Below, piece after piece: positions 23,192 through 34,314 of a DNA stretch of 64,000 nucleotides; position 1 is the stretch's first letter, and every line of letters starts with the position of its first letter. Source of the stretch: Telopea speciosissima (taxonomy: Eukaryota; Streptophyta; Magnoliopsida; Proteales; Proteaceae); NCBI RefSeq assembly GCF_018873765.1, contig NC_057925.1, forward strand, positions 48,682,010-48,746,009. The letters are read 5' to 3'. Made by a program: the position numbers and the translations under genes. The notes below the pieces were generated by a model, which saw only the letters and a list, made by a program, of their open reading frames with translations, was not told the origin of the DNA and ran no database searches.

Positions 23192-24973
23192 TTACCAATA
23201 ATCTCCACAAGAACATTGTCCATTCTTGAAATGGTGGAACTGAATCCGATCCCTAATGACTATCTCTTGCTGGTATATCTTTGAGATAAGTTTCATCACA
23301 GAGTGGCAATCTGCACAAGATCTTAAGTTCTTCACAACCCTAATTTTTGTCCCTGTGCGTGAGTTAATTAGCCCAAAAGCAACAGCAAGCTTCTCACTGT
23401 GATGTTGTAACTGGGTAACTTTCTCCTCATCCTCAATATCAAGCAAGACCTCTGAGACTTTGGGGTGGTAGCCTTCCTCTCTCAGTCGCTCAGTTATTTC
23501 ATCCAACCTTCTATAGATCTTTTCTGCTTCTGGGTGACTCGAGTCCCCTGCTACGAATTCATGGATTACACCATTCACCTCAACCTTGCTAGATCCTGGT
23601 GGTTTTGCAAGTCTTTTCTGATTCATGAATTCTCTCATTTTTGCCTTCTCACGCCATTTCCCAGCGAGGGCATAGACATTCCCAAGAAGCACATAACTCC
23701 CACAATCATTAGAATCCGTCTTCATAGGCTGGAGGTGGCTCATCAAACGCTCTCCCCGTTCGATATCTCCATAAACTCTGCAGGCCCAAATGAGTGTTCG
23801 CCATAGAATTACATCAGGTTCAACGGGCATACTTTTGATAAACTCCTCCGCATCCTCCAAATGCCCAGTACGGGCTAGAAGATCAGCCATACATCCATAG
23901 TGTTGAATTGTGGGTCTTATCCCATATTTGATCTCCATATCGTTAAAGAAATGGTGACCCTCAGTAACCCAACCAGCATTTCTATAAGCAGACAATACTG
24001 CAGTTACTGTCCTTGCATCCATTCTTAAGTTTGCTTCTCTCATTTCATTGAACAAATCAATGGCCTCTCTGCACTGGCCGTGGCTGGCTAGGCCAGAAAT
24101 CATCGCTGTCCATACAAACACATCCTTGTTGACAATTGCATCAAATACCCGTCGAGCACTATCTATACAGCCGCATTTGGCGTACATGTCTATCAGAGCT
24201 GTACAGACATTAGCCCTCGAAGCAATCTCACTATGTTCAACCAGTTTATGAACCTTCTGCCCAATACCCATTGCTCCTACATCAGCGCAAGCTCTGAGAA
24301 CAGAAACTACGGTCGCATCATTAGGTGCAACACCATCATCTTCCATTCGTGCAAACATATGAAGAGCCTCAAAAGGCCTATCATCGTCAACTAAGCCATC
24401 AATAATTGAAGTCCAAGAGACCACATTCCGGTCAGACATTTTCTCGAATACCTGCATTGCAAAAGTAGATTCCCCACAAGAAGAATACATGTGTATGAGA
24501 GAGTTTTGTACGAATTGATCGGATTGGAGCCCAGCTTTGTAGATGACTGCATGGAGTTGTCTCCCTTCGCGGGTCCGGTGCAAACGAGTACAAGATTTGA
24601 GGACGAAGGGAAATGTGAAATTGTCTGGGTTAGGTGCATCCTCTTGAAGTTGCATTGCGAGGAAAAGGTGGAGAGCCTGGTCTGGCTCTGGACTTTTTGC
24701 ATAACCTCTGATCATGGTGTTCCAGAAATAGGAGTTCGGGGTTTGAAGGGAATTGAAGACTTGGCGGGCATAGGTGAGATTTCCTGAAGGGGATAAGGCA
24801 GAGAAGGTGAAGAGATTGTTTAGATTGACGTAGTTGTCTTGTTTTCCCGTTTTGATCATTTGTGCGTGCAGCTGCATGGCATGGGTCATTGTGCTGATTT
24901 CCATAACAGCCAGCGAACGAGGGATTGAGAAGAACACAAAGACAGCCAGAGAAACACTCCAAAAAAAATTCAA
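23192..24973 (-). CDS. DYW-class pentatricopeptide repeat protein, organelle RNA editing
   Basis: 593 residues, no intron. PLS-type PPR repeats run from about residue 60 to 390 (for example NSYFWNTMIRGYAKSP, NVVSWTSIIDGLV, DVFVWTAMISGLASHG). E/E+ motifs follow (VILWRTLIWACRVYGD, PG-box AKPPGSSKVEV), then a complete DYW domain ending in CSCGDYW. The deaminase signature is intact: HSE at about 525-527 and CADC at about 553-556, with the zinc-binding His and Cys residues present. Such proteins bind a specific organelle transcript and convert C to U. The first Met gives a hydrophobic N-terminus, but an internal Met at 24904 (MEISTMTH) is an alternative start; targeting to mitochondria or plastids is therefore unresolved. 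The family is too large for me to name an orthologue. A tRNA-Thr gene lies about 110 bp 5' on the same strand. Confidence 0.93.
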   Translation of the reverse strand: MNFFWSVSLAVFVFFSIPRSLAVMEISTMTHAMQLHAQMIKTGKQDNYVNLNNLFTFSALSPSGNLTYARQVFNSLQTPNSYFWNTMIRGYAKSPEPDQALHLFLAMQLQEDAPNPDNFTFPFVLKSCTRLHRTREGRQLHAVIYKAGLQSDQFVQNSLIHMYSSCGESTFAMQVFEKMSDRNVVSWTSIIDGLVDDDRPFEALHMFARMEDDGVAPNDATVVSVLRACADVGAMGIGQKVHKLVEHSEIASRANVCTALIDMYAKCGCIDSARRVFDAIVNKDVFVWTAMISGLASHGQCREAIDLFNEMREANLRMDARTVTAVLSAYRNAGWVTEGHHFFNDMEIKYGIRPTIQHYGCMADLLARTGHLEDAEEFIKSMPVEPDVILWRTLIWACRVYGDIERGERLMSHLQPMKTDSNDCGSYVLLGNVYALAGKWREKAKMREFMNQKRLAKPPGSSKVEVNGVIHEFVAGDSSHPEAEKIYRRLDEITERLREEGYHPKVSEVLLDIEDEEKVTQLQHHSEKLAVAFGLINSRTGTKIRVVKNLRSCADCHSVMKLISKIYQQEIVIRDRIQFHHFKNGQCSCGDYW

Positions 24974-25084
24974 GAAGACAAGAACTCTCTCCTCTCGTTG
25001 AGAAACCCAAGAAACACCTTGGCTCTGTAACTACGCAAGTCAGCAGAGCCGCAAAGGAAAACAGAGACAAAGAGCACAGAAGGA

Positions 25085-25155
25085 GCTCCCAGCGAGGATC
25101 GAACTCGCGACCTTTCGCTTACGAAGCGAACGCACTACCACTATGCTATGGAAGC
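25085..25155 (-). tRNA. tRNA-Thr (anticodon CGU)
   Basis: The reverse complement folds as a cloverleaf of 71 nt. The acceptor stem is GCTTCCA with TGGGAGC, and the anticodon stem TTCGC/GCGAA holds the loop TTCGTAA (anticodon CGT, reads ACG, Thr). The T-arm carries the B box GAGTTCGATCC and the A box is TAGCATAGTGG. There is no intron. All stems pair, so it looks functional. Confidence 0.92.
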
Positions 25156-26784
25156 TTGATCAAAAGATTTCTTTACTTTTAATTATATCATCATAATTAT
25201 TATATCATTTCTTGATTAGATTCAGGTATTAGTGTCGATCGAATATTGGCCAATGTTGATATACATTTGTATTATTGTTACTCGATGTCGATACAGATCT
25301 AGAAATAACACAGGTAAGTGTAATTGGTGAACGAACCATCCAACATGGTGTTGGCCCGATCTCATCTAACTCATTCGATTCTACAAAAGAAGACTTATTA
25401 TGAACCACAACTAGTGCATTTGATATGGCCCACTAATAAGGGTTGGTCTCATACCAATATCATGCATTGTCTTCATATTTTTACCATTTATTATTATTTC
25501 AAAATCTGTAATACCATGTGTCACTCATTACCTTATTAGCCATACCATCAATCCAGATCGGTATCTTGATACTAATTACTAAATCCATAGCCCAGGTTGA
25601 ATCAAACCAAACCCTTATCGATTTAGTCTCGGGTTGAGGTTTTATAAAACTGTTACAAATTGAATTTGGTTAGTTCATTTTGGGTTGATAAAAACCTGAT
25701 ATGTAAGCAAAATCGCTCCATACAAAATTTCAGCCCATGATATGGATCAGTTTCGGTTGGAGTCATTTTTGTTTTATTTTTAGCATTCTAAACCCTAATC
25801 TATGTAGTGACTCATTGTCATTCAGACCTTGAGGTCTGATTTCACCCCAAAACCTCCCGTTGTCCTCAAAATAGGAGTCTTTAAGAGACACAAAAGATGA
25901 TGGAGAGAGTAATCGCTCTATACTGCAATCATGGAATCGTCTATCCCTATATTTATCTTCATTCCTGTGTGTTGTGGATTCTTTGACTCGTTCTTTATGG
26001 ATAGGGATGAAACTACATGGTCCACATCACTAACAATGCAAACTTAAAACCTTGTAACAAATGAGAACACACATTGTGATACAGAAGAAAGTGTGGCATC
26101 CATTCACTAGTGACTCATGATTTTTTTGGTTCATCCTAGACAAGAGCCCATATACCATTAAATAGGCGCTCAAGGGGGGTAGCTCAGGATGACGCCCAAG
26201 GGCAACCCAACGTAGGGGGAGTGTTTGGGGTGGGGGTGGAAAGTGCATACCAAGCACCACTGCTGATAAGAGTTCTTGATCCACTAACCAAAGCCTTAGG
26301 CACGTTTTAAACAAGCCATGCAAACCATTACAGCGAGTCTGGTTCCATACTCATGATTTGAGTTAGACAATCTAACTTTGGGTGTGACTTGTCAAAAGGA
26401 TTTTTCACTTATTTACCAATTTGAGTGACCAAACCATCACTATAAATTGTAGAAAGAGAGATGCTAGGAATTGGAATTGTATCCACGTATTTGGATTGGA
26501 ATTTGTCACAATTGATCTGACATGGGATTTCTTGGGCTATTTGGGTGATTCTAGGTATTTTGTAGTCGATTCAAGCCAATTCTTTCATATTTGGACAAGA
26601 ATTGCCCACTCGAATTTATTGAACTCCTATCTACAAATGCTACATTCTTTGAATTTATGAACAAACCTCCCAGGGATCTTCATCTCCTACAATTTCCTAC
26701 TCATCTATTTCCTCAAATTTCTCTCATATAGGGCAGAAATGACCACCCTACCCCCTGTTGGAACACATTACCCAGGTGGGGGTA
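25156..26784. other. Intergenic DNA, no gene seen
   Basis: AT-rich sequence without a convincing coding frame, splice structure or repeat partner within the window. Confidence 0.5.
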
Positions 26785-28262
26785 GTCAAAAAGTACGTCT
26801 GGATTGGTTAATTTAGATTCATTAATCACTAAAAAATATTCGACAAACCCTTCTATATATATTATAATTAACAGCGCGCATCGCTCTGCCCAAGCCAAGA
26901 TCTAGGCGGATGTTGGATTCTCCAACAATCCTCCCCCAACGCACATTTGGGGATCACTTGCAAGTACAGTCTGCTCCGCAATATGCTGCACGTGGGGTGA
27001 CTAGAAATCGCGACCACCTGCTCTGATATCAATTGTAAGATCAAACACTTGTCAATCCCCCAAAAGACGCCTTGTGAGGAAAGGTGCAACTTTATTTCCT
27101 TATTGCACACTAGTCAGTGTGCATCGCTCAGCCCGAACCGATATCTAGGCGAGCGTTGGATTCCCCAACATCATCTTTAAGCAAATTATTGGTGATATAC
27201 ATTTTCTGGACTTCACCATCTGAAGAAGTAGAAAAATTTAATCAACATCTAACAGTCAAACATTTTAATATATGCAATTGGTTCTTTTGTCCAAATCTTA
27301 CAATCATCTTTAAGTCGTACAACCAATTTTGTTTGAACTTCAGCTTTAGAATTGAAAGTCTTTTAAAGGACACAAAAATATGCTTTAGATTATGGATGAA
27401 AAATCAGCAAAACATTAGCCATGATGCAACACCTCCAGCCCTATTTAAGAATTCTCGACAAGTTTATTACCTAATTAGCTGCTTGTAAAGCACAACAGAG
27501 AGCCTTTAACATGGAATGGTTAAATATTGTAGTTAAAAAGTACGTCCGGATAGGTCAATTTAGATTCATTAATCACCTAAAAATATTCGACAAATCCTTC
27601 TATATATAATTCTAACTAACAGCGCGCATCGCTCCGCTCGAGCCGAGATCTGGGCGGACGTTGGATTCTCTAACACTCCTTCCCCCAATGCACGTTCAGG
27701 GATCACTCACAAGTATAGTTTGCTCCGCAGTATGTCACACGCCAGGAGACTCAAACTCACGACCACCTGCTCTGATACCAATTGTAGGATCAATCGCTTG
27801 CCAATCCCCCAAAAGACGCCTGGTGAGAAAATGTGTAACTTTATTTCATTATTGCATACCAGCCAACGCGCATCGCTTCGCGTAAATTAGGATCTAGGCG
27901 GGCATTGGATTCCCCAATATCACCTTTAAGCAAATTATTAGTGATACACTCTTCCTGAACTTCACCATCTGAGGAAGTAGAGACATTTAATCAATATCTA
28001 AATGTCCCCAACATTTTAATATATGAAATTGGTTCTTTGGTTTAAATCCAACAATCACCTTTAAGTCGTACAATCAATTTTGTTCAGACATCAACCTCAG
28101 AATTAAAAACCTTTGAAAGGACACAAGAATGTGCTTTAGATTATGGATGAAAAACTAGCAAAACATTAACTGCGATGCAATACCCCTAATCCTATTTAAG
28201 AATTCTCAGCAAGTTCATTGCCAATTAGCTACTTATAAAGAACAATAAAGAGTTTTCAAGAT
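26785..28262 (-). mobile_element. Tandemly duplicated segment with two TRIM elements
   Basis: Two copies of a segment of about 750 bp (26785-27535 and 27536-28262) follow each other. Each holds a miniature LTR retrotransposon on the minus strand. LTRs are near 27034-27170 and 27783-27919, ending TGATCYTACA, directly followed by the primer site ATTGRTATCAGAGCAG (initiator tRNA-Met). The internal region is only about 105 bp, with a GGGGGAGG polypurine tract and then the start of a second LTR (ends at 26927 and 27675). There is no coding sequence. The rest of each unit (for example TTTAAGTCGTACAA and CTTTAGATTATGGATGA) is also shared. A third partial copy is at 29927-30407. Confidence 0.75.
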
Positions 28263-29926
28263 GAGGGTTTTTTTCTTTAAGCTCAAGGAGGAGTCATCTT
28301 CTTCCCTTCTTCACCTATAACTTCCCTTTCTCCTTTGTATCTCCTCCTACTTTAGTTTTCATCAAGACAAAAAAAACCCCCATTTTCTTTTCAGAGTTTT
28401 CTTTGCATTTTCTCAGTTTTTTTTTGCTGTTAGAAGTAACATTGTTCTTTTAAATGTCTATGCAGATAGGCTTTTGTGCTACAAGAATCGTGTCAACGGG
28501 AAAGAAATATAGCACAAGTCTCTTTCACGATACTCTCTGACTGCTAACGGCTAAGGGTGTCAAAACCAAACCAAAAACCAAAAATCGAACCCGAAACCGA
28601 AAACCAAAAATCGAACCCGAAACCGAGCCAAATCGAATTATTTCGGTTTAGTTTCGATTCTGGTATATTGTATTCTAATTCGGTTCGATTCGTTTCGGCT
28701 TCATGCCAAGACCCGTCGGTTTGAACCGAAATCGAACCGAATAAACCACTTAATCCAAAGCCATATATCTTTTAAATTTTTTGGTAACCATATCTAACCA
28801 AATGACTTTAAATATTTCACTTTCCTATGTTTTCATTGTTTTTTTGGTAACTATCCAACGAAATGAAATTTATATGCCACTTTTCATAGGGGACAATAAA
28901 AAAACTCTATGAATTTTCTTTGTATTTTTGGTAACCATCTAACCTAATGACTTTTTATATTTCACTTGCCAGGTTTTCTCAATTTCCCTTTTCAATTCTT
29001 CAACTTCAACTCTTCAAGTGTGCAACCGAATTAGAACCGTAACCCGAAATCGAATTAAACTCGAATTGGAACCGTATTTGGAAACCGAATTACAATCGTA
29101 ATAGAATCGAACCGAGCAGGTTCGGATTCGATTAGTGGTCCCAGAACTGACTCGATTTTCGATTCGGTTTTGGGTCACACCCTCAAGTCATGGAACCGAA
29201 CCGAATACTCAAAATTGAACCGTTTGACACCCTTTCTAACGACTATCTTCTCTGACCGCTAACGACTCAATACCCGGCGCTCCATTCCCACCCCCATCTC
29301 CGGCACCGACAGCTAGGACCAACTACCAGGTAAGTATACCTTCTCCCATCACCGAGATCTCTACCTAATCTCGATCTCTCACTTGATGATTTCTCACACT
29401 TCTCACAACCTACCACTGCTACTACCGCCGACCATTCCCCCTTCACCGATTCTCTCTCTGATTGACTCTAGGAGAACCCATCTCTTCTCTGACTCGACTT
29501 TTCCCCTACACCGACTCTCTATCTGACTGATTCAAGGGGAACCCAACTCACGGTTTGCCTCTGTTACCATCTCCATCTGCTACTACCGCCAACCGATCCC
29601 TCCCCTTCTCATCTATCTCTTCCTCTTACTGCTACCACCGTCGATGACCCTGTGGGTCCACCTCCACCCTCTACCTTCTCGCAGCCCTAGTACACGACTT
29701 GCAGAGAGCTCTTTCTCACGAACACCTGCCCCGATTCTTTCTATCTCTCCTCTGCCCTTCGATTCCTATACTTCATCTCTGCCCCCACCTATTCCATCTC
29801 ACCCACCGTGACCACTGCCCCATTACCCCTAGACTTCTTCCTGCTACGGTGCTACACAGACCCTCCGCTTGCCCTCCCCCATCCACCTATTTCCCCATAC
29901 CCCAACACCGATTCCTTGGCCTGGTA
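28263..29926. other. Insert separating TRIM segment copies, with a pyrimidine-rich tract
   Basis: Sequence present only between copies 2 and 3 of the TRIM segment. It holds the hAT-like element 28552-29235. A C/T-rich stretch (29240-29920) of leader-like sequence follows, with CTCTCTGACT, CCACCGCC and similar runs. I see no protein with recognisable domains. Confidence 0.5.
28552..29235. mobile_element. hAT-like non-autonomous element, 684 bp
   Basis: Terminal inverted repeat TAAGGGTGTCAAAACC on the left; the right end inverted reads AAAGGGTGTCAAACGG. The 8-bp target duplication is CTAACGGC (28544-28551) and CTAACGAC (29236-29243). The interior is full of repeated AACCGAA / TTCGGTT strings in both orientations. 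The TIR and 8-bp TSD fit hAT. No transposase is present. Confidence 0.78.
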
Positions 29927-30407
29927 TGTGCTTTAGATTATGGATGAAGAACCAGTAAAACATTAACTGCGATACAATACCCCTAGCCCTATTTAAGAAT
30001 TCTCGGTGAGTTCATTGCCTATTTAGTTGCTTGTAAAGAACAACAGAGAGCATTTAAGATGGAATGGTTAAATGTTGCAGTCGAAAAGTACGTCCGGATT
30101 GATCAATTTAGATTCATTAATCACCTAAAAATATTTGATAAATCTTTCTATATATAGTTTTAACTAACAACGCGCATCACTTCGATCGAGCCAGGATTTG
30201 GGCGGACGTTGGATTCCCTAACAATCCTCCCCCCAACACACGTTCAAGGACCACTCGAAATTATAGTTCACTCCATAGTATGTCGTATGTGGGGAGACTC
30301 GAACTCGCGACCGTCTGCTCTGATACCAATTGTAGGATCAAGCGCTTGCTAATCCCCCAAAAGACGCCTTACGAGGAAAATGTGTAACTTTATTTCCTTA
30401 TTGCAAA
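29927..30407 (-). mobile_element. Third, partial copy of the TRIM segment
   Basis: It begins at TGTGCTTTAGATTATGG, as in the copies near 27380 and 28133. The TRIM runs on the minus strand: LTR start at 30331, primer site ATTGGTATCAGAGCAG just below it, and second LTR boundary at 30233. It is cut at 30407, where a Tourist-like MITE begins. Confidence 0.7.
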
Positions 30408-30720
30408 GGGAATTAAAGAGAAGAGAAGTAAAATTTTCATACTTAAAAAAAAAAAATTATAATCATTACCGCATGTGACAATATCACAAACTCTAAACCA
30501 TTCCATATTTGATTATTAAATTTCACTTTATTTTGCATTCAATTCCCTTTGGTTTAAAATATAAAATAAATATTATATGTAAAATATATTATTACTAAAT
30601 ATGGTAAGAAATTTAAGTGATTTATACAATCACATTGGGTAATGATTGCAAAATTTTCTCTTTTAGGTTTGAAATTTTTTTCTATCATTCCCTTTGATTC
30701 CCTTTGCAACCAAACAGAGT
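30404..30720. mobile_element. Tourist-like MITE
   Basis: The left end AAAGGGAATTAAAGAGAAG and the right end CCCTTTGATTCCCTTTGCAACC are inverted relatives. The interior (AAACCATTCCATATT, AATATGGTAAGAAATTTAAG) matches the split MITE at 31829-36482. The left end has lost the CTCCGTTTGGTTG terminus, so it is slightly truncated. Confidence 0.7.
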
Positions 30721-31828
30721 CTATATGGTTTAAAATTTTGCTGATTAGGTTATTAAATTTCTTTCCTTTTGATCCCGGATATCGTACATAACTGGTCACG
30801 CAAGAATTCTTCTGGATTATAGTATTCGACAATGACAATTAGTGTTGTTGTTTGATGACTATGAACATATTAATTATTGCTCTGATACCACATTTTATTT
30901 CAAACGTATCCAAATGAAAGAATGAAACTAAAAAGATGTTTACTCTACCACATATTAATTGTTGCTCTTATACCACAGAAATAAATTTTAATCTAATAAA
31001 ATAAAACCTTAATTCTATGGCTAAAGTCTTAAGGTTGTCTTAGAAAATAAAACAAAACACCTAAACTAGGTTTAAAGCAATGAAAAAATACAACTGCATC
31101 TACTTTATAGCAAAAATAAACATTAAAATGTTCAAACTGGCAAAAATTTTCTTAAAGGACCAAAACATAAAATAATGTATGAATCTACACTTAAATATAA
31201 AAATTTGTTAAAACGTACCTTAATGATATTAAAAATCATGCAAAACATCTAAGCAAAATATTCATAAAATCAGGTAATAAAATATTGATAAAATTATCAA
31301 AATACCCCTACTATACTAAGAGAATACAAATATATATGAGAACGAGTTTAATATACAAGATATTTATTAATAATAACTTTTAAGGTTCTAAAACGTCAAA
31401 ATAAAGAACCTAAGGTCTTAAAACTAAGGTTATGCCTATAAAATTATGAAACGATCAAAGTACCCTAGGAAAAAATGCATACAACCTTACCCAAAAATAA
31501 AATTTTCATGTTAAAACATATTACAATAGTTAAAATCTTGAAAATAAATTAGTAAAATATACTCTTAAGATTTGGATAAAAAAAAGTTTAATTACTTGAA
31601 AGTTCCCTTTGTGCCCATATTTGTTAAAATGTATAAAAGTGAATTGAAATTTATAAGAATAAATGCTAATGTGCATAAATGCATATGAATAGTAATTTAA
31701 TAATAAAACATACTGTAACATAGTAAGTTTTTTTTTTTTTGATAGAACATATTTAAAAGGAATTCTAACATGCCTCAAAATAATTCAGAATTTCTGATAT
31801 ATTTTTCCTTTTAATACAGTAATATTAC
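30721..31828. other. AT-rich intergenic DNA, no gene seen
   Basis: Very AT-rich sequence. Short reading frames reflect base composition only. No repeat partner or domain is recognised. Confidence 0.5.
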
Positions 31829-32004
31829 GGCTCCGTTTGGTTGCAAGGGGAATTAAAGAGAAGGGAAGTGAAATTTTTATACTTAAAAAAGAAAATTTTG
31901 TATTCATTACCGCATGAGACAATATCCCTAACTCCAAACCATTCCATATTTGGTTATTAAATTCTACTTTACTTTGCATCCAATTCCCTTTGGTTTTTCT
32001 ACAC

Positions 32005-32035
<31 letters not shown>

Positions 32036-32572
32036 GGTTTCAAATGTAAAATGTATCATTACTAAGGGCATCTTTGGTATCACTTTTTATTTTGTTTTTT
32101 TTCTATTTAGAAAAATCATTAATGGAAACCATTTTTAGTGAAAAAATAAAAAGTGTTTGGTAATTACTAAACATAATTGATTGTAGAATGAAAAATAGGT
32201 TTGGTCCAAATGATTTTTATAACAATTTTTTAAGAAAGAGCCCAAACCCAAAGCCCATATGTAGTTTAAGTGGTGGGTGAAGAAGGCATCTCTTCACCCA
32301 TCTTCCTCCCCAATTGAAACCGTTTGTAATATTAATCTGTTACACCTATAAGTGAACTAAATTTGTACACTCAGGCTATGGAGATCTTACCAACACCTTA
32401 AGACGATCCGGATAAAAAGTCCGATTTTGAGGACAATTCTCCTTCTGGATTGGAATTAAGTGAGGTTAGGGGAAGTACTGAAGCACTTGCGCTTACACCG
32501 GCTTCTGTGACATGGGAAGGCGTTTATGGGTCCCCGAAATTTTCAGGGAGGAAAATGATGGAGTATTTAAGC

Positions 32573-32628
32573 AATCTTGGACTTGTTGGAAAGCTTTCAA
32601 AACAAAGCTTTCCAACAAGTCCAAGATT
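32573..32628. repeat. Perfect 25-bp hairpin with 6-nt loop
   Basis: The left arm 32573-32597 (AATCTTGGACTTG...) and right arm 32604-32628 are exact reverse complements around CAAAAC. The surrounding sequence (32440-32700) looks like a decayed retroelement and shows no intact frame. Confidence 0.85.
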
Positions 32629-33018
32629 ACTAAAATTTGATTTATATTGAAAGAGTTATGTACCGGTCAAACTTAATTCGGTGTGCGCAGATGCTGTCAA
32701 AATCGCTCTGAATGAAAATAGTTTTTTGGACATCAAAACAAATGAATATTTTACCGCACTTTTGTTTTTTAACAATGTTTTACCATAATAAGAGTTATGG
32801 AATTTTTAGATTTGAGAAAACCCTAGCATTAAAAAGTTGAAAATTGCACTTACCGTCGAAAATCCAGTTTTTGTTCTTGAACTGGGGGGTTGATTTTTTT
32901 TCCTTTTGGAATTTGATTTTTTAACTATTTTTATTGGATTCAAATAGGGGGTATTTGCTTATTTATGAATAATATCTTAAGTAAATGAAATACAAATACA
33001 AAAACATTTAAATGAAAT

Positions 33019-34284
33019 TGTAAGTACCGTGGTCCTTCGGAACGAGGGTTTCCTCAGCCCTTATGGTATATCACGACATAGGGTTTTGGGAGATGTATGG
33101 TGTGTGTGTACATGGATATGGATAATATTATCAATGTATAATATTGATAAATAGGGGATTGGGATCATGCATTAAAATATGCTAATGTAATGTGAAGTCG
33201 TCACCTAGGGTTAGGGCCTAGGACCCATTAAGTATAGCCCTATCCGTTGTGAGCGGAATCGGGCTACATGCCTCCATATGGTCCTACCAAAGGTTCGGGT
33301 AAGGGGTCAGGTTACGAGTATGGGAAGGTGTTAGGCACCCACCTCGCCCAGCCGCAGCCGGTCTCTCTGTGTTAGATGCTACATAAGGACGAATGTTCTC
33401 TCTCTTTTATTTCGGGGATGGGGGATATTATGAACTACATTCAGATGCTATGAATTGAACTAAAGCATAATAAACTACATTACATATATGATAAATGCGG
33501 ACTAAAACGATGAAATATGAAAAGACTACATTGAATCAACAAAAACGCAGTAATTATACCTGTATGGTTGTGTTCCCCTGGCTCAGGGGAGATAAACGAA
33601 TGGACTGACGTCGATTCTTTCTCGGCAGAGTAACGGCTCTTTCAAATGATTTGGAGAGGGGTAAACAGACAGAATAATATTTGTAATAAAGGAGTTTTGA
33701 TGGTTATCCGTGCACAGACGGGATAATAACGCCAAGGAGCAAAAACGCTCTATACTCAGAGGGACAATCGAAGGATCTGTCCGTCACAAGAAAACTTCAA
33801 GCACTCACACTCTCATGAGAGAAGGAGGAGAAATGAGGGTGAAAAGGGAGGAAAAGAGGCTAAGAATCACTTGGGGAGGGTCTCTCCACCCAAAATTCCT
33901 TGGGAAATGTGGGAGGGGACCCTCCTATTTATAGGGAGGGACCCTTTCTCTCTCCTGGCCGGATAAGTCCTCCACGGCGCCGTGGGTGACGTCAGCAGGC
34001 TGATGTCACATCCCCTCATGGCGCCATGGAAATTCGGTACACATCCCCACGATGCCGTGGGAAGACGTCCACGACGCCGTGGGAAGAGTCCACGGCGCCG
34101 TACGAGCGCAGTGCCATTTTTCCTTGTTTTTAGGCTTAAAATGGGCCATTTTGTGTTTAGCATGGTTCTTGGTCTTATGGGTCAGGTATCTTGGGTCTAA
34201 AAAGAGGGAGAGTGCGTCGTCCATCGTCCATGTTCCGTTGTCATCATTGCCAATTAGGGGGTTGACAAAAAATTAGTGTCTACA
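33019..34284 (+). repeat. Solo LTR, about 1.27 kb
   Basis: Begins TGTAAGTACCG, ends TTAGTGTCTACA, and is flanked by a 5-bp duplication GAAAT (33014-33018, 34285-34289). It has no primer site, polypurine tract or coding region. A cluster of near-palindromes (CACGGCGCCGTG and variants, 33973-34100) and a TGACGTCA site (about 33987-33994) lie upstream of the 3' part. A related minus-strand fragment lies at about 46160-47130. The size and style suggest a gypsy-type element, which is inference. Orientation is assumed from TG...CA only. Confidence 0.72.
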
Positions 34285-34314
34285 GAAATACAAATACAAA
34301 AACATTTAAATGAA

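Noticed and set aside
24491..24787. Plus-strand reading frames within the PPR gene
   Set aside because: They are shadows of the minus-strand coding sequence with no independent support.
26785..30407. Regularly repeated blocks that might suggest a CRISPR-like array
   Set aside because: The units are about 750 bp with LTR and tRNA primer sites in a plant genome; they are TRIM copies.
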